Shown here: positions 9,299-16,967 of the stretch, piece by piece
Numbering within the stretch: position 1 is the first letter of the stretch
How the letters are laid out: each line of letters opens with the position of its first letter
Assembly (NCBI RefSeq): GCF_001514265.1
Contig: NZ_KQ948991.1
Span: forward strand, 62,001-126,000
Reading direction: 5' to 3'
DNA: 64,000 bases
DNA from: Streptomyces resistomycificus
GTDB taxonomy: Bacteria; Actinomycetota; Actinomycetes; Streptomycetales; Streptomycetaceae
Made by a program: the position numbers and the translations under genes
The notes under the pieces: generated by a model
Seen by the model: only the letters and a program-made list of their open reading frames with translations
What the model was told of the DNA's origin: nothing
Database searches by the model: none

Positions 9299-10438
9299 TC
9301 ACGACTCTGCTTTGCGGTGCACCCGCGTGACCCAATCCGCCGGTTTGGCGATCTCCGCCTTGGTCGGGAGAGTGTTCGGGGACGTCCACACGCGGTTGAA
9401 GCCGTCCATGCCGACCTGTTCGACGACGGCCCGTACGAACCGTTCGCCGTCCCGGTACTGCCTGAGTTTGGCGTCCAGACCCAGCAGCTTGCGCAGGGCC
9501 ATGTCCAGTCGGGAGGCCCCCTTGGCGCGACGCTGCTGGAACTTCTCGCGGATCTCGGCGACGGTCGGCACGACCTCGGGGCCGACGCCGTCCATGACGA
9601 AGTCGGCGTGGCCCTCCAGGAGGGACATCACGGCGGTGAGCCGGCCGAGGATCTCCCGCTGGGCGGGCGTCTGCACGATCTCCACGAGCGACCTGCCGCC
9701 GTCGTCCTCCTCGCCTTCGGGGCGCCCGCCGGCGAGCGACTGGGCGGCCTCCCGGACGCGTTCCAGGACGGTCATGGGGTCGACCTCGGTCTCCCCCAGG
9801 AACGACTGGATTTCGCCCTCGAGGTGGTCGCGCAGCCAGGGCACGGCCGTGAACTGCGTGCGGTGCGTCTCCTCGTGCAGGCACACCCACAGGCGGAAGT
9901 CGTGGGGCTGCACGTCGAGTTCGCGCTCCACGTGCACGATGTTCGGGGCGACGAGGAGCAGTCGGCCGCCGCCGTTCGGCGCGGTGGCGGAGCCACCTCC
10001 CGGGAGTTCACGGGTGGCAGGGGCGAAGGTCTCGTACTGGCCGAGGACGCGCGAGGACAGGAACGACAGCAACATCCCGAGTTCGACGCCCGTCACCTTG
10101 CCGCCGACGGCTCCGAAGACCGCGCCGCCGGGAGTGTTGCCGCGCCGCTCCTGCATCTTGTCGAGCAGGGGCTTGAGGAGCTCCCGGAAGCCGGCGACGT
10201 TGGCCCGGACCCAGCCGGGGCGGTCGACGACGAGGACCGGGGTGTTGTGGGTCTCTTCCGTACCCAAACGGGTGAAGCCGCGGACGTGTTCCTCCGAGGC
10301 CTTGGCATGCCGGCGCAGTTCCGCGACGACGGCCCGGGCCTCGTCGCGGCTCACGTCGGGGCCCGGCCGTACGAGCCGGGTCGCGGTCGCCACCGCGAGA
10401 TTCCAGTCGACCATCTCGGCACCACCGATGCTCGTCAT
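9299..10438 (-). CDS. Zincin-like metalloprotease, DUF2342/F420-biosynthesis-associated family
   Basis: A 379-residue protein with an HEETH motif at 188-192 inside VCLHEETHRTQF, a zincin-type HExxH site. It also has the family landmarks VDWNLAVATATRLV near the N-terminus, GQYE-FAP before the active site, and the downstream AVMSLLEGHADFVMDGVG, where the Glu-Gly-His segment likely supplies the third ligand. This family is widespread in actinobacteria as a 'putative hydrolase / coenzyme F420 biosynthesis associated' protein, although no F420 genes are visible here. It lies between a D,D-carboxypeptidase gene upstream and tilS downstream, all on the minus strand. Substrate is unknown. Confidence 0.85.
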   Translation of the reverse strand: MTSIGGAEMVDWNLAVATATRLVRPGPDVSRDEARAVVAELRRHAKASEEHVRGFTRLGTEETHNTPVLVVDRPGWVRANVAGFRELLKPLLDKMQERRGNTPGGAVFGAVGGKVTGVELGMLLSFLSSRVLGQYETFAPATRELPGGGSATAPNGGGRLLLVAPNIVHVERELDVQPHDFRLWVCLHEETHRTQFTAVPWLRDHLEGEIQSFLGETEVDPMTVLERVREAAQSLAGGRPEGEEDDGGRSLVEIVQTPAQREILGRLTAVMSLLEGHADFVMDGVGPEVVPTVAEIREKFQQRRAKGASRLDMALRKLLGLDAKLRQYRDGERFVRAVVEQVGMDGFNRVWTSPNTLPTKAEIAKPADWVTRVHRKAES

Positions 10439-10538
10439 GCGTCAACCGTACGTGAGCGTTCCCACTTGGGGCAGGGCCACGAGGTCGTCCGGGCCCGCCG
10501 AGCCCGGGGGACGCCGCCCGCGTCCCCCGGCGCCGCCG

Positions 10539-12191
10539 CTACCGGCAGCCGCAGGCCGCCAGGGCCGTCGCCGTTCGGTCCAGGGCCGCCTGTGCCGCCG
10601 CCGCGTCCGTCGTGTCCGACGCGAGGAACGCGAAGGCCAGCAGGCGGCCGTCCTGGTCCACCACCGTTCCCGCCAGCGTGTTCACCCCCGTCAGGGTGCC
10701 TGTCTTCGCCCGTACGATGCCTGCCGCGCCGTCGGCGTAACGGCTGGTCAGGGTGCCCGTGAAGCCGGCCACCGGAAGCCCGGTGAGGGCTGCGCGGAGT
10801 TCGGGGCGGGTCGGGTCGCCGGCCTTGACCAGGAGGGCCGTGAGGAGGTCCGCGGTGAGTCTGTCGTCCCGGTCGAGGCCGCTGCCGTCCTTGAAGGCGG
10901 CGCCCGCCACGGGCAGTCCGAGCTTTTTCAGCTGCGCCCTGATCGCCCGGCCGGCACCGTCGAAGTCGGCGCGGGCGCCGGTCGCGACGGCCGTCTGGCG
11001 GGCGAGGGCCTCGGCGATGTCGTTGTCGCTGTTGGTGAGCATGCGTTCGACGACGGTGGACAGCGGGGGCGAGGAGACCGTGGCGAGGGACTCGGCACGG
11101 CCGGTGGCCTTGGACGGGCCCGGGGGCGTCGTCTTGATGCCCTTGTCCCGGAGGAGGCCGGCGAAGGTGCGGGTCGCGTCCGCCGCCGGGTCGGTCACGC
11201 GGGGCACGGGGCCGCTCACGGAGTCGTCCGTGCGGGCCTCGTCGGCCATCAGGGCGGTGACGGGCGCCAGGTTGTCGTTGACTCCGATGGGGTGAAGTTC
11301 GGAACCGGCGTACAGGGTGGTGTCGTACGAGAGCGTGACCTCGCGGATGTCGCGCTTCTTCAGGGCCGCGGCCGTATCGTCGGCCAGGGTGCGCAGGCTC
11401 GCCCAGCCCTCGGCGTCCCGGTGGGCGGTGAGAGTGGGGTCGCCGCCGCCGACGAGGACGAGCTCGTCGGTGTCGGGTTCGAGGGCCGCGCGGGTGGTGA
11501 GGCGGTGGTCCGCGCCGAGAGCGGACAGGGCGGCGACCGCGGTGGCGATCTTCGTGGTGGAGGCGGGCGTCAGGGCCTGGTCCGCGCCCGTGCCGTAGAG
11601 CCGCTTGCCGGTGGCGACGTCGACGACCGCGGCGGCGCGCCGGGCGCCGAGCGCCGCGTCGCGCAGGAGCGGGCTGAGGAGCTCGGCGAGGGCCGAGCCG
11701 GCCGGGGCCGACTTGACGCTGTTGCCCGCTCCGCCGAGGCCGGTGAGGACGGAGGCGGCGCTGGGCGCGGGCTGAGGTCCGGCGCCGGTCGTGCCGGCGG
11801 CCCCGTCGTGATCTGCGCCACCCCTCTGCTCCTGGGCAGCCGCCCGGTCCCGCTCCGCCGTACGCTGACCGGTGGAGTCCCAAGGGCCTGCGGCGGTCAC
11901 CACTCCGGCGGCCAGTGCCAGTCCGGCCGTGGCGGCGCCCGCGGTGTACTGCCAGGTCTTCGGCCCAGTGATCCGCGCGACCTGCGGCTTCGCGGCCCGC
12001 GCGACCCGTGTGACCTGCGGTTTCACGGCCGTTACGGCTCGTGCGAGACGCGGTCGCACGGTACCCGTGGCTCGAACGAGACCTGGTCGTACGGCGTCCT
12101 TGGCCCGTGCCAGACGCGGTCGTACGGCGTTCGCGACCCGCGTCACCTGCGGTCTCGCGGCTCGCCAAGACCTCAGCTCTGGCACGACCAC
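10539..12191 (-). CDS. D-alanyl-D-alanine carboxypeptidase/endopeptidase (PBP4, class C, S13) with an 11-mer repeat N-terminus
   Basis: A penicillin-binding protein that trims or cleaves peptidoglycan peptide cross-links outside the cell. The catalytic S-x-x-K is STTK at 211-214 (in PASTTKIATAV). The S-x-N triad is SDN in NSDNDIAEALARQ, and the K-T-G box is in VRAKTGTLTGVNTLAG. A single hydrophobic helix spans about 82-101, and a Gly/Ala/Asp linker follows before the catalytic domain. Unusually, residues 13-78 consist of six consecutive 11-residue repeats of the form [RK]P-x-[VL]-x-R-[AV]-x-x-A-V on the cytoplasmic side. The GTG at 12191 follows an AAAGGGG; the GTG at 12185 is an alternative start. 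It is divergent from ppa. Confidence 0.93.
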   Translation of the reverse strand: MVVPELRSWRAARPQVTRVANAVRPRLARAKDAVRPGLVRATGTVRPRLARAVTAVKPQVTRVARAAKPQVARITGPKTWQYTAGAATAGLALAAGVVTAAGPWDSTGQRTAERDRAAAQEQRGGADHDGAAGTTGAGPQPAPSAASVLTGLGGAGNSVKSAPAGSALAELLSPLLRDAALGARRAAAVVDVATGKRLYGTGADQALTPASTTKIATAVAALSALGADHRLTTRAALEPDTDELVLVGGGDPTLTAHRDAEGWASLRTLADDTAAALKKRDIREVTLSYDTTLYAGSELHPIGVNDNLAPVTALMADEARTDDSVSGPVPRVTDPAADATRTFAGLLRDKGIKTTPPGPSKATGRAESLATVSSPPLSTVVERMLTNSDNDIAEALARQTAVATGARADFDGAGRAIRAQLKKLGLPVAGAAFKDGSGLDRDDRLTADLLTALLVKAGDPTRPELRAALTGLPVAGFTGTLTSRYADGAAGIVRAKTGTLTGVNTLAGTVVDQDGRLLAFAFLASDTTDAAAAQAALDRTATALAACGCR

Positions 12192-12270
12192 CAGCCCCTT
12201 TCGCGATCACACACCTGCGTGAGGGACACTTAACCACCAGAACTATGTGCTGATCATGGAGGAGCCACCG

Positions 12271-12762
12271 GTGGAGTTCGACGTCACGATCGAGATCCCG
12301 AAGGGTTCGCGGAACAAGTACGAGGTGGACCACGAGACCGGTCGGATCCGCCTGGACCGTCGACTCTTCACCTCGACCGCCTACCCGACCGACTACGGCT
12401 TCGTCGAGAACACTCTCGGCGAGGACGGCGACCCGCTGGACGCGCTGGTCATTCTTGACGAGCCGACGTTCCCGGGCTGCCTCATCAAGTGCCGTGCGAT
12501 CGGCATGTTCCGGATGACGGACGAGGCCGGCGGCGACGACAAGCTGCTGTGCGTCCCGGCGACCGACCCGCGCGTGGAGCACCTGCGTGACATCCACCAC
12601 GTGTCGGAGTTCGACCGCCTGGAGATCCAGCACTTCTTCGAGGTCTACAAGGACCTGGAGCCGGGCAAGTCCGTCGAGGGCGCCGACTGGGTGGGCCGCG
12701 TCGAGGCCGAGGCCGAGATCGAGCGGTCGTACAAGCGCTTCAAGGACCAGGGCGGTCACTGA
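12271..12762 (+). CDS. ppa: Inorganic pyrophosphatase
   Basis: Soluble family I pyrophosphatase hydrolysing PPi to two phosphates, which pulls biosynthetic reactions forward. The start is the GTG at 12271 ([18 protein letters not shown]) with GGAGGAG 7 nt upstream. An in-frame upstream ATG would include that ribosome site. The 163-residue product carries the metal and PPi site: K-x-E-x-D in [18 protein letters not shown], the signature [11 protein letters not shown] with three Asp ligands, and the distal D-x-x-D/K segment of [15 protein letters not shown] and SYKRFKD. It is one of the best-conserved genes in the window. Confidence 0.97.
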   Translation: MEFDVTIEIPKGSRNKYEVDHETGRIRLDRRLFTSTAYPTDYGFVENTLGEDGDPLDALVILDEPTFPGCLIKCRAIGMFRMTDEAGGDDKLLCVPATDPRVEHLRDIHHVSEFDRLEIQHFFEVYKDLEPGKSVEGADWVGRVEAEAEIERSYKRFKDQGGH

Positions 12763-12772
12763 GCCTGTTGTT

Positions 12773-12810
12773 GCGAAGGGGCCGCACGCGTGCGCGTGCG
12801 GCCCCTTCGC
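12773..12810 (+). terminator. Perfect 17-bp hairpin after ppa
   Basis: Arms 12773-12789 and 12794-12810 are exact reverse complements (GCGAAGGGGCCGCACGC and its partner) around a 4-nt loop. It starts 11 bp after the ppa stop. No T-run follows, which is common for Streptomyces terminators. Confidence 0.8.
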
Positions 12811-12865
12811 GCATCTGTGCGCATACTGAGGTTTGCTGAACGTGTCGTACAGGGAGCGCTGCGCA

Positions 12866-14575
12866 GTGACGGACGCGGAGGACCGCAAGCCACGGTCGGA
12901 CGAGGCGAGGAGCAGGTTCACGGCTCCCACCGCCGTCGCCGGGGATCCGGCTGATTCTTCTACGACGTCGGAGTTCGCGATCCCCCAGGGACTTGCCGTG
13001 CCCGAGGGCGTCGCCACGGAGTCCGAGATCACGTCGGAGTTCGCCGTCCCCAAGGGGTTCGACGTACCGCAGACGCCCGCTGCCGAGTCGGAGGGGTCGG
13101 CGTTCAGTCCGCCGCGCACCTACAGCGCCAAGGACGCCCCGGCCGCGTTCACGCCGGCGACCGGCATCCCCGTGGTCAGTCTGACCAAGCACGCGCCCTG
13201 GCAGGACCGGATGCGCACGATGCTGCGGATGCCGGTGGCCGAACGGCCCGCGCCGGAGCTCCTGCAGAAGGTCGGGGAGGAGGGCGGCCCCGCCGTTCCG
13301 CGCGTGCTCGACCTGACGCTGCGTATCGGCGAGCTGCTGCTGGCCGGCGGTGAGGGCGCCGAGGACGTGGAGGCGGCGATGTTCGCCGTCTGCCGGTCGT
13401 ACGGGCTCGACCGGTGCGAGCCGAACGTGACCTTCACGCTGTTGTCCATCTCCTACCAGCCGTCGCTGGTCGAGGACCCGGTGACGGCATCCCGGACCGT
13501 CCGCCGCCGCGGTACCGACTACACGCGTCTGGCGGCCGTGTTCCAACTGGTCGACGACCTCAGCGATCCGGACGCGGTGATCTCCCTGGAGGAGGCGTAC
13601 CGGCGACTCGCCGAGATCCGCCGTAACCGGCACCCGTACCCCGGCTGGGTGCTGACCTCCGCGAGCGGGCTGCTGGCGGGTGCCGCCTCCGTGCTGGTCG
13701 GCGGTGACGCGATCGTCTTCGTCGCGGCCGCGCTGGGCGCGATGCTCGGCGACCGGCTGGCGTGGCTGTGCGCGGGGCGGGGGCTGCCGGAGTTCTACCA
13801 GTTCGCGGTCGCCGCGACGCCGCCGGCCGCGATCGCGATCGCGCTGACGCTGGCACACGTGGACGTCCAGGCGTCCGCGGTGATCACCGGTGGGCTGTTC
13901 GCCCTGCTGCCCGGGCGGGCGCTGGTGGCGGGCGTCCAGGACGGTCTGACCGGCTACTACATCACCGCGTCCGCTCGTCTGCTGGAAGTCATGTACTTCT
14001 TCGTGGGCATCGTCGCCGGGGTGCTGGTGATGCTCTACGTCGGCGTCCAACTGGGCGCCCGCCTCAGCCCGGACGCGACCCTGAGCGGCGCACCCCGGCC
14101 GCTGTTGCAGATCGGCGCGTCGATGCTGCTGTCCCTGGCCTTCGCGGTGCTGCTTCAGCAGGAACGATCCACCGTGCTGGCGGTGACGTTGAACGGGGGT
14201 GTCGCGTGGTCGGTGTACGGCGCGATGCACTACACGGGCGAGCTCTCGCCGGTTGCCTCCACGGCGGTTGCGGCAGGGGTGGTGGGACTGTTCGGGCAGT
14301 TGCTGTCCCGGTACCGGTTCGCGTCGGCGCTGCCGTACACGACCGCCGCGATCGGTCCCCTGCTGCCTGGTTCCGCGTCGTACTTCGGGTTGTTGTCGAT
14401 CGCGCAGAACGAGGTCGACGCGGGGCTGGTGTCGCTGTCGAAGGCCGCGGCGCTGGCGATGGCCATCGCCATCGGGGTGAACCTGGGGTCGGAGATCTCG
14501 CGGTTGTTCCTGCGCCTGCCGGGCGCGGAGAGCGCGACGGGGCGCAGGGCCGCGAAGCGCACCAGGGGTTTCTGA
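12866..14575 (+). CDS. Threonine/serine exporter (ThrE-type, DUF1212 + DUF3815)
   Basis: A 569-residue membrane protein with the two-module architecture of ThrE exporters. A DUF1212-like domain (from VLDLTLRIGELLLAGGEGAEDVEAAM to about residue 400) has the cytosolic conserved stretch CEPNVTFTLLSISY followed by five hydrophobic helices. A DUF3815-like module of about five helices forms the C-terminus. In Corynebacterium, ThrE exports threonine and serine by proton antiport. About 130 N-terminal residues are hydrophilic and not part of the family. The GTG at 12866 has GGGAG about 9 nt upstream and is preferred over the in-frame TTG at 12833. Substrate here is inferred from family only. Confidence 0.85.
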   Translation: MTDAEDRKPRSDEARSRFTAPTAVAGDPADSSTTSEFAIPQGLAVPEGVATESEITSEFAVPKGFDVPQTPAAESEGSAFSPPRTYSAKDAPAAFTPATGIPVVSLTKHAPWQDRMRTMLRMPVAERPAPELLQKVGEEGGPAVPRVLDLTLRIGELLLAGGEGAEDVEAAMFAVCRSYGLDRCEPNVTFTLLSISYQPSLVEDPVTASRTVRRRGTDYTRLAAVFQLVDDLSDPDAVISLEEAYRRLAEIRRNRHPYPGWVLTSASGLLAGAASVLVGGDAIVFVAAALGAMLGDRLAWLCAGRGLPEFYQFAVAATPPAAIAIALTLAHVDVQASAVITGGLFALLPGRALVAGVQDGLTGYYITASARLLEVMYFFVGIVAGVLVMLYVGVQLGARLSPDATLSGAPRPLLQIGASMLLSLAFAVLLQQERSTVLAVTLNGGVAWSVYGAMHYTGELSPVASTAVAAGVVGLFGQLLSRYRFASALPYTTAAIGPLLPGSASYFGLLSIAQNEVDAGLVSLSKAAALAMAIAIGVNLGSEISRLFLRLPGAESATGRRAAKRTRGF

Positions 14576-14650
14576 GCGCCGGGTGCCCCACCGGCTCGCC
14601 CGGTGGCCCGCGCCCCTTCCGGGGCGCGCGCCTTTGTGGTCCTGGTTGTG

Positions 14651-15574
14651 TCAGTAGCCCTGGTGGTACGGGTTCTGCTGACCGTTGTCGCCCTGCTGGG
14701 CGCCGTAGGGCTGCTGCTGACCGTAGCCCTGCGGGTACTGCTGGGCGTACGGCTGCTGCTGCTGCGGGGTCTGGCCGTAGTGCTGCTGGTCGTGGCCGTA
14801 CTGCTGGTGGCCCTGGTCGCCGTAGTGGCCCTGGTCGCCCTGCTGGCCCTGGTGGCCGTACGGGTCGTCGGCCGGCGGGATGCGGCGGAGCTGGGTCGTC
14901 GCGTCGTCCATGGCCGCGTGCTGCTGGGCGGACTGCGGGGCCTCGGCGGCGGCGCGCTTCTTCTTGGAGCGTTCGCGCAGGAACTCGATGATGATCGGGA
15001 CCACGGAGACGAAGACGATCAGGATGAGGATCGACTCGACGTTCTTCTTGATCACGTCGATCTGGCCGAGCCAGTAGCCGGCGAGGGTGACGCCGGTGCC
15101 CCAGGCCACGCCGCCGACGATGTTGTACGTCAGGAAGGTGCGGTACTTCATGCGGCCGGCGCCCGCCACGATCGGGGCGAAGGTGCGCACGATCGGCACG
15201 AAGCGGGCGAGGACGATCGCCTTGGGGCCGTACCTCTCCATGAACTCGTGCGCCTTCTCCAGGTTCTCCTGCTTGAAGAGCTTGGAGTTGGGGCGGCTGA
15301 AGAGCTTCGGCCCGAAGAACTTGCCGATCATGTAACCCACTTGGTCACCGATGACGGCGGCCAGCACGATCAGGGTGCACACCAGCCACAGGGGCTGGCT
15401 GATGAACTCGCCCTGGGCCACGAAGAGACCCGCCGTGAACAGCAGCGAGTCGCCGGGCAGGAACGCGAAGAGACCGGACTCCGCGAAGACGATCAGCAGG
15501 ATGCCGGGCAGGCTGAAGGTCTCGATCAGGTAGTCAGGGCTGAGCCACTCGGGGCCGAGCGCGAGCGTGGTCAC
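14651..15574 (-). CDS. DedA family membrane protein with a Gln/Tyr/Gly-rich tail
   Basis: DedA (SNARE-associated/VTT) proteins are membrane proteins implicated in lipid carrier recycling and membrane homeostasis. The N-terminal 215 residues show the family pattern: LIVFAESGLFAFLPGDSLLFTAGL with the conserved E and F/LPGD, GDQVGYMIGKFFGPKLF, and FVPIVRTFAPIVAGAGRMKYRTFLTYNIVGGVAWG with the conserved R-T-F-x-P-x-x-A-G. About five hydrophobic segments end near residue 200. The last 85 residues are a low-complexity tail dominated by Gln, Tyr, Gly and His. The GTG start at 15572-15574 gives 307 residues. It is divergent from the ybjQ-like gene across 133 bp. Confidence 0.92.
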   Translation of the reverse strand: MTTLALGPEWLSPDYLIETFSLPGILLIVFAESGLFAFLPGDSLLFTAGLFVAQGEFISQPLWLVCTLIVLAAVIGDQVGYMIGKFFGPKLFSRPNSKLFKQENLEKAHEFMERYGPKAIVLARFVPIVRTFAPIVAGAGRMKYRTFLTYNIVGGVAWGTGVTLAGYWLGQIDVIKKNVESILILIVFVSVVPIIIEFLRERSKKKRAAAEAPQSAQQHAAMDDATTQLRRIPPADDPYGHQGQQGDQGHYGDQGHQQYGHDQQHYGQTPQQQQPYAQQYPQGYGQQQPYGAQQGDNGQQNPYHQGY

Positions 15575-15707
15575 GGGAATGTGGCTCCTGCGTGTGGGGG
15601 ACGGGCTGGGACTGGCTGCCCAAAAGTATCAACGCAGCCGTCGTGACCCAGGTTCCGTGGGGGTCCCCAGGATGCACTGTGGCCCGCCTGCGGCAAAGCT
15701 GTGAACC

Positions 15708-16073
15708 ATGAGTATCGATGACTACGGCGGCGGTCAGGGACCCCAGCCGGATGTGCTGGTGGTCACCACGAACGACGTACCCGGCCACCGGGTGCAGGAG
15801 GTTCTCGGCGAGGTCTTCGGGCTGACCGTACGGTCCCGGCACCTCGGGAGCCAGATCGGCGCGGGGCTGAAGTCGATGATCGGCGGTGAGCTCAAGGGGC
15901 TCACCAAGACCCTCGTGGAGACCCGGAACCAGGCCATGGAACGGCTGGTGGAGCAGGCACGCGCGCGTGGCGCCAACGGCGTGCTGGCGTTCCGCTTCGA
16001 CGTGACCGAAGCCGCGGACGTGGGCACGGAGGTGTGCGCCTACGGGACGGCCGTGGTCCTGGCCCGGGAGTAG
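15708..16073 (+). CDS. YbjQ/UPF0145 family protein
   Basis: A 121-residue cytosolic protein with the YbjQ-like signature: VLVVTTNDVPGHRVQEVLGEVFGLTVRSR at the start, the central GGELKGLTKTLVETRNQAMERLVEQARARGANGVLAFRFD, and the final E-V-x-A-Y-G-T-A-V strand. Members form pentameric rings and are sometimes called heavy-metal-binding domains; the physiological role is not established. The ATG at 15708 fits the family start after a short Gly/Gln-rich extension. It ends convergently with tipA, 21 bp apart. Confidence 0.92.
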   Translation: MSIDDYGGGQGPQPDVLVVTTNDVPGHRVQEVLGEVFGLTVRSRHLGSQIGAGLKSMIGGELKGLTKTLVETRNQAMERLVEQARARGANGVLAFRFDVTEAADVGTEVCAYGTAVVLARE

Positions 16074-16094
16074 CCCTACCTCCCGGGCCGGGGT

Positions 16095-16856
16095 TCACGA
16101 GGCGTGGCGGGCCGCGTTCGCCGTGATCGCGGCCCTCAGGTGCTCGGCCAGACCCGGGCGCATGGAGTCGTAGAACTCCCTGAAGCGCTCGTCGGCGACG
16201 TACATCTCACCCAGACACCGGTGGAGTTCGTACGAGCACTCGTAGAACCACGTGCAGATGTGCTGCCGGTGCTCCTCGGCCATGCCCATGGCCGCCTCGC
16301 CGGCCGGTGGCTCACCGGCGTCCATCAGGGCGTTGTAGCGCTCCCCCCAGGAGTTGACCTCGGCCTGGATGCGCTTCCAGTCGTCCTTGGTGTAGTTCGC
16401 GGCACGGCGCTGCGACTCGGCATAGGCCTCTGTGCCGCCCCAGCGCTGTTCCGCCTCCTCGGAGTACTGTTCCGGATCCTTGTCGCCGAAGACCTCGAAC
16501 TTCTCCTCCGGCGTGAGGTTGATGCCCATCTTGCGTGCCTCCATGGCGTGCTCCACGGCCGCCGCCATCTTCTGCAGCTTCTCGATCCGGGCGGTCAGCA
16601 GTTCGTGCTGGCGGCGCAGGTGCGCGCGCGGGTCCGCGGCCGGGTCGTCGAGCAGGGCGGCGACCTCGTCGAGCGGGAAGCCGAGCTCCCGGTAGAACAG
16701 GATCTGCTGCAGCCGGTCGAGGTCGGCGTCGTTGTAGCGACGGTGCCCCGCGTGGCTGCGCTCGCTCGGGACGAGCAGGCCGATGTCGTCGTAGTGGTGC
16801 AGTGCGCGCACCGTCACTCCGGCGAACCCGGCGACCTGTCCCACGGAATAGCTCAC
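16095..16856 (-). CDS. tipA: MerR-family thiopeptide-sensing regulator TipAL
   Basis: TipAL activates its own promoter after covalently trapping thiopeptides such as thiostrepton. The 253-residue product matches this: a MerR winged helix at 1-70 (SVGQVAGFAGVTVRALHHYDDIGLLVPSERS, HRRYNDADL), a coiled dimerisation helix at about 75-108, and the TipAS drug-binding domain at 110-253. The start of TipAS is marked by a methionine in the KMGINLTPEEKFEVFGD segment, where an internal start usually gives the short TipAS form. A Cys lies in the C-terminal YELHRCLGEMYVADERF region, consistent with the drug-reactive cysteine. I use GTG 16856, with GGGAG upstream. The frame stays open far upstream, but that is an antisense shadow of the channel gene. 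Confidence 0.93.
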   Translation of the reverse strand: MSYSVGQVAGFAGVTVRALHHYDDIGLLVPSERSHAGHRRYNDADLDRLQQILFYRELGFPLDEVAALLDDPAADPRAHLRRQHELLTARIEKLQKMAAAVEHAMEARKMGINLTPEEKFEVFGDKDPEQYSEEAEQRWGGTEAYAESQRRAANYTKDDWKRIQAEVNSWGERYNALMDAGEPPAGEAAMGMAEEHRQHICTWFYECSYELHRCLGEMYVADERFREFYDSMRPGLAEHLRAAITANAARHAS

Positions 16857-16886
16857 TTCGTCCGCTCCCTTCTCCCTACGCCCTCC

Positions 16887-16917
16887 ACGCTGAGGCCTCA
16901 CGCCACGTGAGGTGCAA
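16887..16917 (-). promoter_or_regulatory. tipA promoter with MerR-type 19-bp spacer
   Basis: On the minus strand TTGCAC (16912-16917) and CAGCGT (16887-16892) are separated by exactly 19 bp, the over-long spacing typical of MerR-activated promoters. The spacer holds an inverted repeat, CCTCAC/GTGAGG at 16896-16901 and 16907-16912. This fits autoregulation by TipAL. Confidence 0.8.
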
Positions 16918-16967
16918 GTCGGATCCCTCCGGATGTTCAGTCCGTTTTGTCCGTTTATCGTGAGCCC

